Assembly: GCA_002686355.1 (NCBI GenBank)
Contig: NZBV01000015.1
Coordinates: forward strand, 1 to 8,744
Direction: 5' to 3'
From: Candidatus Pacearchaeota archaeon
GTDB lineage: Archaea > Nanobdellota > Nanobdellia > Pacearchaeales > GW2011-AR1
DNA: 8,744 nt
Shown here: positions 1 through 5,534 of the stretch, in pieces
Layout: the number at the start of each line of letters is the position of its first letter
Position numbering within the stretch: position 1 is the stretch's first letter
The notes under the pieces: generated by a model
Databases searched by the model: none
Seen by the model: only the letters and a program-made list of their open reading frames with translations
Told to the model about the DNA's origin: nothing
Position numbers and translations under genes: made by a program

Positions 1-1
1 A

Positions 2-15
2 TGTACAGACGTACA
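2..15. repeat. TGTAC inverted repeat near a TATA-like box at the window edge
   Basis: TGTAC and GTACA form a perfect 5-bp inverted repeat with a 4-nt spacer, next to a palindromic TTTATAAA at 20-27. On the minus strand that box would fire a transcript beginning at or just outside the window edge, so the repeat would sit between box and gene start, a possible repressor site. The target gene is not visible. The rest of 1-138 shows no coding or RNA signal. Confidence 0.2.
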
Positions 16-138
16 GCCATTTATAAAGATTTGTGTTTAGTCAGCTCCCTTTAATGCAACAATGCAGTATCTAGATTGTTTTACAATACTCGCTTATAAT
101 TAACTCTTTTTAACACGGCAATGCTATTTTAGAATTGA

Positions 139-336
139 TTATTTCCTATGCTTGAAAAATTCAATCTGTCTGAATCTTTTCATGACTTTTTGATATGAGC
201 CTTTGTCAACTAGAATCTTTTTTTTATCCTCGCTTAAAAGTCGGAAGTCATACTTACTAACAGGCTCTTTTAGTTTATCTTTTCTAGGGTACTTTTTCCA
301 ACGCGTTTCTTTTTTTAATTTATATTGAAGGACCAT
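139..336 (-). CDS. Small basic hypothetical protein (65 aa)
   Basis: I do not recognise this protein. It is 65 residues, rich in Lys and Arg, with no membrane segment, cysteine pair or catalytic motif. Residues 26-65 look like a compact alpha/beta unit (KYDFRLLSEDKKKILVDKG followed by a basic helix), so a nucleic-acid or ribosome partner is possible, but this is only inferred from composition. Its ATG directly follows the TAG of the upstream small gene (TAG at 339-337, ATG at 336-334), so the two would be translated from one message by coupling; the only nearby Shine-Dalgarno-like sequence is a weak AGGA. The tight junction and the normal-looking composition support a real gene. Confidence 0.55.
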   Translation of the reverse strand: MVLQYKLKKETRWKKYPRKDKLKEPVSKYDFRLLSEDKKKILVDKGSYQKVMKRFRQIEFFKHRK

Positions 337-522
337 CTATTTTTTCCTACGAGCGGCTTGAGCTTTTTGCATTACCGACATTGATTTTGATTTTTCTGGA
401 ACATTTTTTTGTATGTCCTTGTGGTTGAGCTAAAGCATACTGTCTGGAACTCATAGACTTCCATTTTTTTGTGCTTTTTTAATGTTTTTTTTGGCCGCTT
501 TTTTTTGCTTTATACTTACCAT
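337..522 (-). pseudogene. Small basic protein gene with two compensating shifts in A7 tracts
   Basis: From the ATG at 522 the frame reads MVSIKQKKAAKKNIKKAQ and then stops at a TGA soon after the A7 tract at 470-464. One extra A there opens a sensible middle segment (KKWKSMSSRQYALAQPQG). One A fewer at a second A7 tract (410-404) returns to the original frame, which reads VPEKSKSMSVMQKAQAARRKK-like sequence and ends at TAG 339-337. The outer segments are in the same frame and the total of 186 nt is divisible by three. A promoter box (TTTAAA, 576-581) and GAGGT (533-537) precede the ATG, and the next gene starts directly after the stop. This may be a broken gene, two homopolymer sequencing errors, or a frameshifted gene. 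From memory, similar KW.SM(S/T)SR..A.AQP(Q/E)G small proteins occur in archaea; this was not checked. Confidence 0.5.
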
Positions 523-532
523 ATCTCAAAAT

Positions 533-581
533 ACCTCTTTTTAATTTTTTTTGTATTTTTATTAATGGACTGATATTTAAA
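533..581 (-). promoter_or_regulatory. Promoter and Shine-Dalgarno of the small-gene pair
   Basis: On the minus strand TTTAAATA begins at 581, and GAGGT (537-533) lies 10 nt before the ATG at 522. The box is 59 nt from the ATG, so the transcript should carry a leader of about 30 nt with a ribosome binding site. The box overlaps the 21-nt repeat at 557-577 and follows the epimerase stop by 13 nt. Confidence 0.5.
557..577 (-). repeat. Direct repeat copy A, downstream side of the epimerase
   Basis: This 21-nt element matches 1618-1638 at 20 of 21 positions. The minus-strand core is ATATCAGTC, one variable base, then ATTAATAAAA. Both copies lie just past the stop codon of a minus-strand gene (epimerase stop at 595, S8e stop at 1644). 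Together they bracket about 1.04 kb holding the epimerase, as if that gene were inserted with duplication of the junction. Confidence 0.6.
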
Positions 582-594
582 AACTTTCCTTGAA

Positions 595-1443
595 TTATTT
601 AATTGATCTACTCTTCAAAATCTCGTCTAAATTATCTTTATACCAATCGAATGTTTTTCTTAACCCCTCTTCGATGCCAATTTTTGGTTTGTATCCCAAT
701 TTTTGGATAGCAGAAATGTCCAATTCAACATCTTGTGGCTGGGAAATTTCCTTTTTCTGGAATGTCTTGCTTCCCTTTCCGGCTAGTTCAATGATACGGT
801 CAGCTAACCAGCAAATATTAATCCCTTTTCCATAAGATAAATTAAATTCCTTGTTCTTTTGATCGAGGGCGATTAAAAAACCATCAATAAAATCATCTAT
901 GTAAGTGAAATCTAAGGTTTTAGTTTCGTCACCAAAAATTTTCAATTCCTTTCCCTGCAAAGCATTTAGTATGAAAATATCAATTAATCTCCTTGTGTGG
1001 TCGTTAAATGGCCCATAAACGGTTGAGGGCCGGATAATAACATAGTCAATCCCATAACATTCTGAATATGCCTTGACTAACTCTTCACCATAAATTTTGC
1101 TTGCAGTATAAGGATTTTTTTCTTCTTTCAGAATTCTTGAGGAGGAAACAAAAATAATTTTTGGAATTTTATTTTTTCTACAAAATTCTAAAACTTTAAA
1201 AATTCCCAAAACATTATTATCAAACGCATTACTTGGCTCAGAAACGGTTTTGTTTATCTTACAAAATGCGGCAAGATGAATTAACATATCTGCTTTACCA
1301 TCCATTTTAAAACTATCAAGATCCATTATATCTTTTCCAGACCTTTTATCAACTAATAGTATGGCTTCATCCCCCCTTTTCTTAAGTTGTTCTAACAATG
1401 AACTTCCAATCAATCCCTTATGCCCAGTTATCACAAATTTCAT
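595..1443 (-). CDS. NAD-dependent epimerase/dehydratase (extended SDR)
   Basis: This 282-residue protein is an extended short-chain dehydrogenase/reductase of the GalE/RfbB type, which acts on nucleotide-activated sugars in surface-glycan synthesis. The dinucleotide-binding loop TGHKGLIG is at residues 6-13 and Asp32 ends the second strand. LIHLAA is at 54-59, the serine strand FVSSS at 98-102, and the catalytic pair at Tyr112 and Lys116 (YTASK). RPSTVYGP (138-145) and DFTYIDDF (178-185) are typical substrate-domain motifs. The loop between the serines and Tyr112 is only about 10 residues, shorter than in usual UDP-glucose 4-epimerases, so the exact substrate cannot be named. No other glycan genes are nearby. 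Unlike most genes here it has a leader: the TATA box begins 44 nt before the ATG and an AAGGT lies in between. It is flanked by 21-nt direct repeats, which suggests acquisition as a cassette. Confidence 0.9.
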   Translation of the reverse strand: MKFVITGHKGLIGSSLLEQLKKRGDEAILLVDKRSGKDIMDLDSFKMDGKADMLIHLAAFCKINKTVSEPSNAFDNNVLGIFKVLEFCRKNKIPKIIFVSSSRILKEEKNPYTASKIYGEELVKAYSECYGIDYVIIRPSTVYGPFNDHTRRLIDIFILNALQGKELKIFGDETKTLDFTYIDDFIDGFLIALDQKNKEFNLSYGKGINICWLADRIIELAGKGSKTFQKKEISQPQDVELDISAIQKLGYKPKIGIEEGLRKTFDWYKDNLDEILKSRSIK

Positions 1444-1451
1444 TTTTAAAT

Positions 1452-1489
1452 ACCTTATATGAATAATTCAAAAAAATAACTATATAAGC
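1452..1489 (-). promoter_or_regulatory. Epimerase promoter and Shine-Dalgarno
   Basis: The minus strand reads AAAGCTTATATAG, with the TATA core at 1487-1481 and a purine-rich BRE-like stretch upstream. Its first T is 44 nt before the ATG, giving a leader of about 15-17 nt that includes AAGGT, 7-8 nt before the ATG. Confidence 0.55.
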
Positions 1490-1506
1490 TTTTACGCATT
1501 CGATTA

Positions 1507-1548
1507 TTAGGTTGGGAGAGGGATTATCTCCACATTACATTGACCTAA
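1507..1548. other. Two-stem hairpin of unknown role
   Basis: TTAGGT (1507-1512) pairs with ACCTAA (1543-1548), and inside it GGAGA (1515-1519) pairs with TCTCC (1527-1531) around a 7-nt loop. The right side of the interior loop has 11 unpaired bases. The segment is richer in G+C than the flanking intergenic DNA. It lies between S8e and the epimerase promoter, so it could end the S8e transcript or be a small structured RNA. It fits no family I know. Confidence 0.3.
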
Positions 1549-1619
1549 CCCGTCTGTTTTCTTGGGGGTTCTTTAATTTTATCAACATCTTTTTCACTGA
1601 TATCTTCTTCTAATCTCTT
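1545..1619 (-). pseudogene. Possible remnant of a gene 3' end
   Basis: An open stretch on the minus strand reads KRLEEDISEKDVDKIKEPP and ends at TAG (1547-1545). It is closed upstream by a TAA at 1622-1620 and has no start codon, so it cannot be a gene now. The acidic-basic composition resembles a protein tail, not random intergenic sequence. It starts right where the 21-nt repeat copy B ends. It may be the tail of a lost gene, or chance. Confidence 0.2.
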
Positions 1620-1638
1620 TTATTAATAGACTGATATT
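1618..1638 (-). repeat. Direct repeat copy B, downstream of S8e
   Basis: This is the partner of the 21-nt element at 557-577, with one mismatch and the same orientation. It begins 5 nt past the S8e stop codon. Confidence 0.6.
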
Positions 1639-1643
1639 CAAAA

Positions 1644-2015
1644 TTATTCAGTCTCAATCAAAATTCCGTTAATGATTCCTTCCTGACTTGGACGATTTGT
1701 AATCCTGGCTTTTCCAAGATCTGTTTCAATGATTGTTCCTTTTGTTATAGTATTCTGTCTTGCTAAGAATCTATTCGAAGGAGTTTCAATTATCTTTTTT
1801 ATCTCAACGCGCGATTTTTTTCCTTTTTCCTGGATATTCACAAATTTGCCTTTTAACAAAAATGTTTTTTTGTTTCCCCCGCGTGTTCGTTTTGTTTTCT
1901 TTTTTTCCTCCCCTAATCTAACAGTTCTTTTTTTCCCGATGGCTTCGTACTTTTTCTTTTTCCTTTGTTTAATATATTTTCTTCCTGTGGTTTTTCTTCC
2001 TTTTTTTGTTGTCAT
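1644..2015 (-). CDS. rps8e: Ribosomal protein S8e
   Basis: This is a small-subunit ribosomal protein of the S8e family, found in archaea and eukaryotes but not bacteria. At 123 residues it has the usual archaeal length. The N-terminus has the GRK.TGRKY and KKKKYE signatures (residues 6-24), followed by the RLGE and RTRGGNKK stretch (33-50) that binds rRNA. The C-terminal half holds IIETPSNRFLARQNTITKG (75-93), the highly conserved IIETDLGKARITNRP (95-109) and EGIINGILIE (112-121). It is divergent from the Sm-like gene, with separate boxes: its own TTTAAA (2037-2042) lies 27 nt before the ATG, which implies leaderless translation. Family assignment is firm. Confidence 0.95.
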   Translation of the reverse strand: MTTKKGRKTTGRKYIKQRKKKKYEAIGKKRTVRLGEEKKKTKRTRGGNKKTFLLKGKFVNIQEKGKKSRVEIKKIIETPSNRFLARQNTITKGTIIETDLGKARITNRPSQEGIINGILIETE

Positions 2016-2036
2016 ATTAGGAAAGAATGAATTTGG

Positions 2037-2042
2037 TTTAAA
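2037..2042 (-). promoter_or_regulatory. TATA box of S8e
   Basis: The minus strand reads ATATTTAAACC; the first T of the box (2042) is 27 nt from the A of the S8e ATG (2015). The transcript would start at or next to the start codon. Confidence 0.6.
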
Positions 2043-2079
2043 TATCTTTTTGTTAATGTTCCTGTTCTGTTACGAAATA

Positions 2080-2087
2080 TTTATAAA
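2080..2087 (+). promoter_or_regulatory. TATA box of the Sm-like gene
   Basis: TTTATAAA preceded by CGAAATA lies 29 nt (first T to A) before the ATG at 2109. No Shine-Dalgarno sequence lies between them, so leaderless translation is likely. Confidence 0.6.
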
Positions 2088-2108
2088 CGGTTTAATACAA
2101 AATTATTC

Positions 2109-2360
2109 ATGGTTAATGGAATTGAAAGACCTCTTGATGTTTTGAATAATTCAAAAGGAAAGGAAGTTCTTGTTTATCTCCGAGGAGGGAAACAATTTGT
2201 TGGTACTTTACTTGCTTTTGACATTCATATCAATTTGGTTTTGGATAACACAAAGGAGATGCATGATAATGAAATGAAAAGGAGTTTAGGTGTGACTTTT
2301 ATTCGAGGGACTGAAGTTCTTTTTATTTCTCCTGCTTCTACTGCATTGAAGGATGAGTGA
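2109..2360 (+). CDS. Sm-like archaeal protein (LSm)
   Basis: This 83-residue protein is an Sm/LSm fold protein that forms a heptameric ring and binds U-rich RNA; archaeal members are linked to RNA processing and tRNA precursors. The Sm1 motif spans residues about 16-49 and includes YLRGGKQFVGTL and the uridine-binding triad Asp38, His40, Asn42 in AFDIHINLVL. Sm2 spans about 60-74, with IRG (65-67) supplying the Arg that closes the uracil pocket. The acidic tail (KDE) is common. In many archaea the next gene is ribosomal protein L37e; here RNase Z follows after 39 nt with its own box, so the two RNA-processing genes are adjacent but probably separately transcribed. Confidence 0.95.
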   Translation: MVNGIERPLDVLNNSKGKEVLVYLRGGKQFVGTLLAFDIHINLVLDNTKEMHDNEMKRSLGVTFIRGTEVLFISPASTALKDE

Positions 2361-2372
2361 TTTAGTTAAATC

Positions 2373-2378
2373 TTTAAA
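2373..2378 (+). promoter_or_regulatory. TATA box of RNase Z
   Basis: TTTAAA lies 27 nt before the ATG at 2400, in the 39-nt gap after the Sm-like gene. No Shine-Dalgarno sequence is seen. Confidence 0.55.
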
Positions 2379-2399
2379 CTATTTTTTGCTTTTGAATCT

Positions 2400-3305
2400 A
2401 TGGCATCAAAGGTAAAAATTACTTTTTTAGGAACATCTGCACAGATTCCTACTGTAAGAAGAAATCATACTGCTATTTTGCTCAATTGGGAAAAGGAAAA
2501 TATTTTAGTTGATTGTGGCGAGGGAACGCAAAGACAGTTTAAAAAGGCGCATCTGAATCCAATGAAACTTACGAGAATTTTAATAACCCACTGGCATGGG
2601 GACCATGTTTTAGGAATTCCTGGGCTTTTGCAAACACTTGCAACAAATGATTATAAGAAAAAACTTTTAATATATGGTCCGAAAGGAACCAAGAAATTCA
2701 TGAAGGATATGTTAAAGATTTTTGTTTTTTCAGGAAAGATTAATTTTGAAGTTGTTGAAGTCAGTAATGGAGTCCTTTTTGAGAATAAAGATTTTTATTT
2801 AGAAGCAAAAAAAGTTCCTCATGGAACACCAGCAAATGCTTATTTTTTTGTTTTAAAGGGGCAAATTAGAATCGACAAAAAAAAATTAGAAAAATACAAA
2901 ATTGGAAAAGGACCACTATTAAAGAAATTAAAGGAGGGTAAAGATATAATTTATAAAAATAAAAAATATCTTACCAAAAATTTGACATATCGAGAAGGAG
3001 ATAAGAAAGTTTCATTTGTTTTAGATTCAAAATCGGATAATGAGGTTGCTGGTTTTGTTAGTGATTCTGATTTATTGATTTTTGAATCAACTTATGGAGA
3101 TGATAATAAGAAAATTGCAAGAGAATATAAACATATGACTGCTGAGCAAGCAGCAAAGATTGCAAAAAAAGCAAAAGTTAAGAAATTGATTTTAACTCAC
3201 TTGAGTTCTCGTTATGAAACAAAGAAGAAAGAGATTTTGAATGAATCAAAAAAAGTTTTTAAGAAAACAGAATTAGCAAGAGATTTGGATAAGTTTGAAG
3301 TTTGA
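2400..3305 (+). CDS. rnz: Ribonuclease Z (tRNA 3' endonuclease)
   Basis: This 301-residue short-form RNase Z is a metallo-beta-lactamase-fold enzyme that cuts precursor tRNAs after the discriminator base, preparing them for CCA addition. The opening ITFLGTSAQIPTVRRNHTA (7-25) is typical. The zinc motif HWHGDH is at 64-69, and further ligands are expected at His141 (VPHGTP), Asp209 (FVLDS) and His267 (LTHLSSRY). Residues about 160-185 form the flexible exosite arm (KIGKGPLLKKLKEG) that grips the tRNA elbow and separates RNase Z from other MBL hydrolases. Length and motif order are complete. None of the three tRNA genes here encodes CCA, which is the substrate type this enzyme needs. Confidence 0.95.
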   Translation: MASKVKITFLGTSAQIPTVRRNHTAILLNWEKENILVDCGEGTQRQFKKAHLNPMKLTRILITHWHGDHVLGIPGLLQTLATNDYKKKLLIYGPKGTKKFMKDMLKIFVFSGKINFEVVEVSNGVLFENKDFYLEAKKVPHGTPANAYFFVLKGQIRIDKKKLEKYKIGKGPLLKKLKEGKDIIYKNKKYLTKNLTYREGDKKVSFVLDSKSDNEVAGFVSDSDLLIFESTYGDDNKKIAREYKHMTAEQAAKIAKKAKVKKLILTHLSSRYETKKKEILNESKKVFKKTELARDLDKFEV

Positions 3306-3364
3306 AAATAGAAGAGATTTACTATATGTTTTACTGGGATTGTCTTTTATGGTTCTTCTTTACA

Positions 3365-3370
3365 TTTTTT
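3365..3370 (+). terminator. Oligo-T tract after RNase Z
   Basis: T6 lies about 60 nt past the RNase Z stop, the kind of T-tract archaeal RNA polymerase stops at. It is followed by a weak TAAGG/CCTTA inverted repeat. The stretch between here and tRNA-Cys holds no convincing gene. Confidence 0.3.
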
Positions 3371-3421
3371 AAGGCTATTTTGACCTTAGTGAACAATCTG
3401 CGCCCCTGAACGAGAGGAATT

Positions 3422-3426
3422 AAAAA
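3422..3426 (-). terminator. Oligo-T tract after tRNA-Cys
   Basis: On the minus strand T5 begins 2 nt past the discriminator base, so the primary transcript may have only a few trailing nucleotides for RNase Z to remove. Confidence 0.4.
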
Positions 3427-3427
3427 G

Positions 3428-3500
3428 AGCGAGGGGCGGGACTCGAACCCGCGAAAAATCGGGTTGCAACCGATTGCAGTAGCCGCTGTGCCACCCCCGC
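3428..3500 (-). tRNA. tRNA-Cys (GCA)
   Basis: The 73-nt cloverleaf has acceptor GCGGGGG with CCCTCGC (one G-U), anticodon stem ATCGG/CCGAT around loop TTGCAAC (anticodon GCA), and T stem GCGGG/CCCGC with loop TTCGAGT. The D stem is weak (three pairs). The discriminator is U73, the known identity base of tRNA-Cys, which supports the call independently of the anticodon. CCA is not encoded. An open frame across this locus is a shadow of the tRNA. A TATA box centred about 27 nt upstream of the first G suggests transcription starting at the tRNA 5' end itself. Confidence 0.95.
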
Positions 3501-3522
3501 ATATTATCGAGAGAAAAGGATT

Positions 3523-3532
3523 GTATATAAAA
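3523..3532 (-). promoter_or_regulatory. TATA box of tRNA-Cys
   Basis: The minus strand reads TTTTATATAC. The core TTTATATA begins 31 nt and is centred about 27 nt before the first nucleotide of the tRNA, the spacing expected for a transcript without a 5' leader. Confidence 0.5.
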
Positions 3533-3548
3533 TTAATCATTCCAAAAC

Positions 3549-3556
3549 TTTAAATA
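3549..3556 (+). promoter_or_regulatory. TATA box of tRNA-Arg
   Basis: TTTAAATA, preceded by AAAAC, has its first T 30 nt before the first G of tRNA-Arg (3579). The intervening DNA shows no other signal. Confidence 0.5.
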
Positions 3557-3578
3557 TAATTTTTGTCTAGATAAATAA

Positions 3579-3688
3579 GGTCCTGTAGCTCAGCTTGGAT
3601 AGAGCGACTGCCTTCTATCTGGCTTTATCAGATAATGGTAGAGTTGGGAGTTAGCAGTAGGTCGCAGGTTCAAATCCTGTCAGGGCCA
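3579..3688 (+). tRNA. tRNA-Arg (UCU) with a 35-nt intron
   Basis: Acceptor GGTCCTG pairs with CAGGGCC, the D stem is GCTC/GAGC, and T stem GCAGG/CCTGT encloses TTCAAAT; discriminator A, no encoded CCA. Anticodon stem ACTGC (3607-3611) pairs with GCAGT (3654-3658). The anticodon TCT is at 3614-3616. The intron 3618-3652 sits at the canonical site between positions 37 and 38; removing it gives a 75-nt tRNA with loop CTTCTAA. The splice sites fit a bulge-helix-bulge: CTTC (3612-3615) pairs with GGAG (3647-3650), with 3-nt bulges TAT and TTA that would be cut after their second bases. The outer helix is poor (one clear pair). The splicing endonuclease encoded at 8026-8544 would be the enzyme. Confidence 0.93.
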
Positions 3689-3732
3689 TCTTGATAATGC
3701 CCAAAAAATGTTGTATTAATAGAATAAAAATT

Positions 3733-3740
3733 CTTAAATA
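3733..3740 (+). promoter_or_regulatory. TATA box of GlyRS, decides its start
   Basis: CTTAAATA lies directly before an in-frame ATG at 3741 but 29 nt before a second in-frame ATG at 3762. Since leaderless genes in this window have 27-30 nt between box and ATG, transcription should start at 3762 and the ATG at 3741 would not be in the message. Confidence 0.55.
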
Positions 3741-3761
3741 ATGTTTTTTCCAAATGATATT

Positions 3762-5429
3762 ATGACATTTGTAATTAAGAAAACAATTAATGGAAGGGAT
3801 TATTATTATCTTAGGAAAAGTGTTCGTGAGGGTAATAAAGTTATAAGCAAATCCCTGGCTTATCTGGGGAAAAATAAAACAGAAGCATATAAAAGGGTAG
3901 AGGAGATTAAGAAGAAAATGAGAAAAGGAGGAGATATTGAGAAGAGTGTGAAGAAGAGTGTTGCAGGTAATTTGAAAAGAAAGAAAATTTCAATTGAAGA
4001 ACTTGCTAATTTTTGCAAGAGAAAAGGATTTGTTTTTAGAAGTTCTGATATTTATGGGGGGTTTGCGGGGTTCTGGGATTTTGGCCCGCTGGGTGTTGAA
4101 TTGTTTAATAATCTTAAAAAAAATTGGTGGGATCATTTTGTGGTATCAAAAGAAAACATGGTTGGCATAGATGCAAGTATAATCTCCCATCCTCGGACAT
4201 GGAAAGCATCTGGCCATATCACTGGTTTTAAGGATCTCGCAGTTGTTTGTAAAAATTGTAAGAAGTCAACTAAGCTTGAAATGAATGAGTTTGGAAAAGT
4301 TAAATGTGATTGTGGAGGAGAGTATAACAAAACTGGTGAATTTAATTTGTTGTTTAAAACTAGTGTTGGCGCTTTGAATACGTCTGATGCTTATCTTCGA
4401 GGAGAGACTGCTCAAAGTATGTTCATGGATTTTAAATTAATCCAGCAGACTTCTAGAATGCATTTGCCTTTCGGAATTGCTCAAATTGGAAGGTGTTTTA
4501 GAAATGAAATTGCTCCTCGTGATTTTTTATTCCGTTTGAGAGAATTTCACATTGGAGAATTTGAATTTTTTATCCATCCCGAAGAAAAGAAATGCAATTT
4601 GTTGAAGGATGCGCATCTTAATTTGAAAGTTAGGTTACTTGATGCAGAGACTCAAGAGAAAGGTGGTGTGGGGTTGAAAGATACGACTATTGGAAAAATG
4701 TTAAAAGAGAAAAGATTAGAAGAGTGGCATGCTTATTGGTTGGCTGAACAGATTTTGTGGTTTTATCTGTTGGGTTTAGAAGAGATTAAGATTAGAGAAC
4801 ATATGGATGATGAAAGATGTTTTTATTCTTCTGCAACTTTTGATATTGATTATGAGTATCCTTTTGGAAGCGAGGAAGTTGCAGGAAATGCTAATCGTGG
4901 GCAGTATGATTTAACGCAGCATGAAAAAGAGAGCAAGGAGAAATTTGAGATTTTTGATGAGAAAACAGGAAAGAAAGTTCTTCCGAGAGTGGTTGAGCCA
5001 ACTTTTGGAATGGAGAGAGTTTTTTTAGCTTTGTTCACAAAAGCTTATGCTCAAAATGAAAAAGGTGAGATTGTTTTAAAGCTGCCTGCAAAACTTGCCC
5101 CAGTGAAAGCAGCTATTTTTCCAATTGTTAAAAATAAGAAAGAATTTGTTGATTTGTCAAGAGAAGTTTATGATGATTTGAAAAAAGAATGGAATGTTGT
5201 TTATGATGTTTCAGGTTCAATTGGTAGACGTTATGCGAGGAACGATGAGATTGGGACACCTTATTGCATAACTATCGATGGTAATTCAATTAAAAATAAA
5301 AATATTACTATCAGAGATAGAGATACAACAAAACAAATTAGAGTTAAAGTTGAGGGTTTAAGAGATGTTTTACGAAAATTAATCAATGGAGATATTGAAT
5401 TTGAAAAAATTGGGAAAACAATAAATTAA
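3762..5429 (+). CDS. glyS: Glycyl-tRNA synthetase (class II, alpha2 type) with N-terminal extension
   Basis: This enzyme charges tRNA-Gly in the cytosol. From the ATG at 3762 it has 555 residues; the ATG 21 nt upstream is rejected because it touches the TATA box. The catalytic part begins near residue 75 and contains FVFRSSDIYGG (90-100), ASGHITGF (149-156), a zinc-knuckle-like CKNC...CDC (163-184), LRGETAQ (212-218, usually LRPETAQ), motif 2 FRNE...RLREF (246-262) and motif 3 GMERV (416-420). The HGTP anticodon-binding domain spans about 445-545 (GSIGRRYARNDEIGTPYC). Several motifs (RTWKASGH, LPFGIAQIG, PFGSEEVAGNANRGQYD) look closer to the bacterial alpha2 form than to the usual archaeal one. 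Residues 1-70 are an extra domain: VIKKTINGRDYYYL, REGNKVISKSLAYLGK and a basic helix. It resembles the beta-hairpin N-terminus of some transposases and archaeal Fic-like proteins and is not normal for GlyRS. Confidence 0.93.
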   Translation: MTFVIKKTINGRDYYYLRKSVREGNKVISKSLAYLGKNKTEAYKRVEEIKKKMRKGGDIEKSVKKSVAGNLKRKKISIEELANFCKRKGFVFRSSDIYGGFAGFWDFGPLGVELFNNLKKNWWDHFVVSKENMVGIDASIISHPRTWKASGHITGFKDLAVVCKNCKKSTKLEMNEFGKVKCDCGGEYNKTGEFNLLFKTSVGALNTSDAYLRGETAQSMFMDFKLIQQTSRMHLPFGIAQIGRCFRNEIAPRDFLFRLREFHIGEFEFFIHPEEKKCNLLKDAHLNLKVRLLDAETQEKGGVGLKDTTIGKMLKEKRLEEWHAYWLAEQILWFYLLGLEEIKIREHMDDERCFYSSATFDIDYEYPFGSEEVAGNANRGQYDLTQHEKESKEKFEIFDEKTGKKVLPRVVEPTFGMERVFLALFTKAYAQNEKGEIVLKLPAKLAPVKAAIFPIVKNKKEFVDLSREVYDDLKKEWNVVYDVSGSIGRRYARNDEIGTPYCITIDGNSIKNKNITIRDRDTTKQIRVKVEGLRDVLRKLINGDIEFEKIGKTIN

Positions 5430-5485
5430 ATTTCTTGATAGTAAAACATCTTCTAAATCTTGAAAATAATTTTTACCGAAGAATT

Positions 5486-5530
5486 TTTAAATAATGTTTT
5501 CCTGATTTAGTTAATTAAAATTGAGGTGAT
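5486..5530 (+). promoter_or_regulatory. Promoter and Shine-Dalgarno of the lysine-rich gene
   Basis: TTTAAATA (5486-5493) would start a transcript near 5513-5515. GAGGTGAT (5523-5530) matches the 3' end of 16S rRNA over 8 bases and lies 4 nt before the ATG at 5535, so it fixes that ATG as the start. The GTG at 5526 is inside the binding site and is rejected. This is the best Shine-Dalgarno in the window. Confidence 0.65.
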
Positions 5531-5534
5531 TGTT

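Noticed and set aside
1729..2145. 138-codon plus-strand frame opposite S8e
   Set aside because: It is an antisense shadow of S8e: the Lys-rich gene reads as Phe-rich on the other strand. It also runs through both promoters and into the Sm-like gene.
3331..3540. 69-codon minus-strand frame with a Cys/Gly-rich middle
   Set aside because: It runs straight through the tRNA-Cys gene; the middle is translated tRNA. Its last 20 or so codons (FTKVKIALKNVKKNHKRQSQ) look protein-like but lack an ATG or GTG and a promoter.
3741..3761. Upstream ATG for GlyRS (seven extra residues)
   Set aside because: It directly abuts the TATA box, so it should lie upstream of the transcription start.
5526..5534. GTG start for the lysine-rich protein
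   Set aside because: The GTG is part of the GAGGTGAT ribosome binding site; the ATG at 5535 is correctly spaced.
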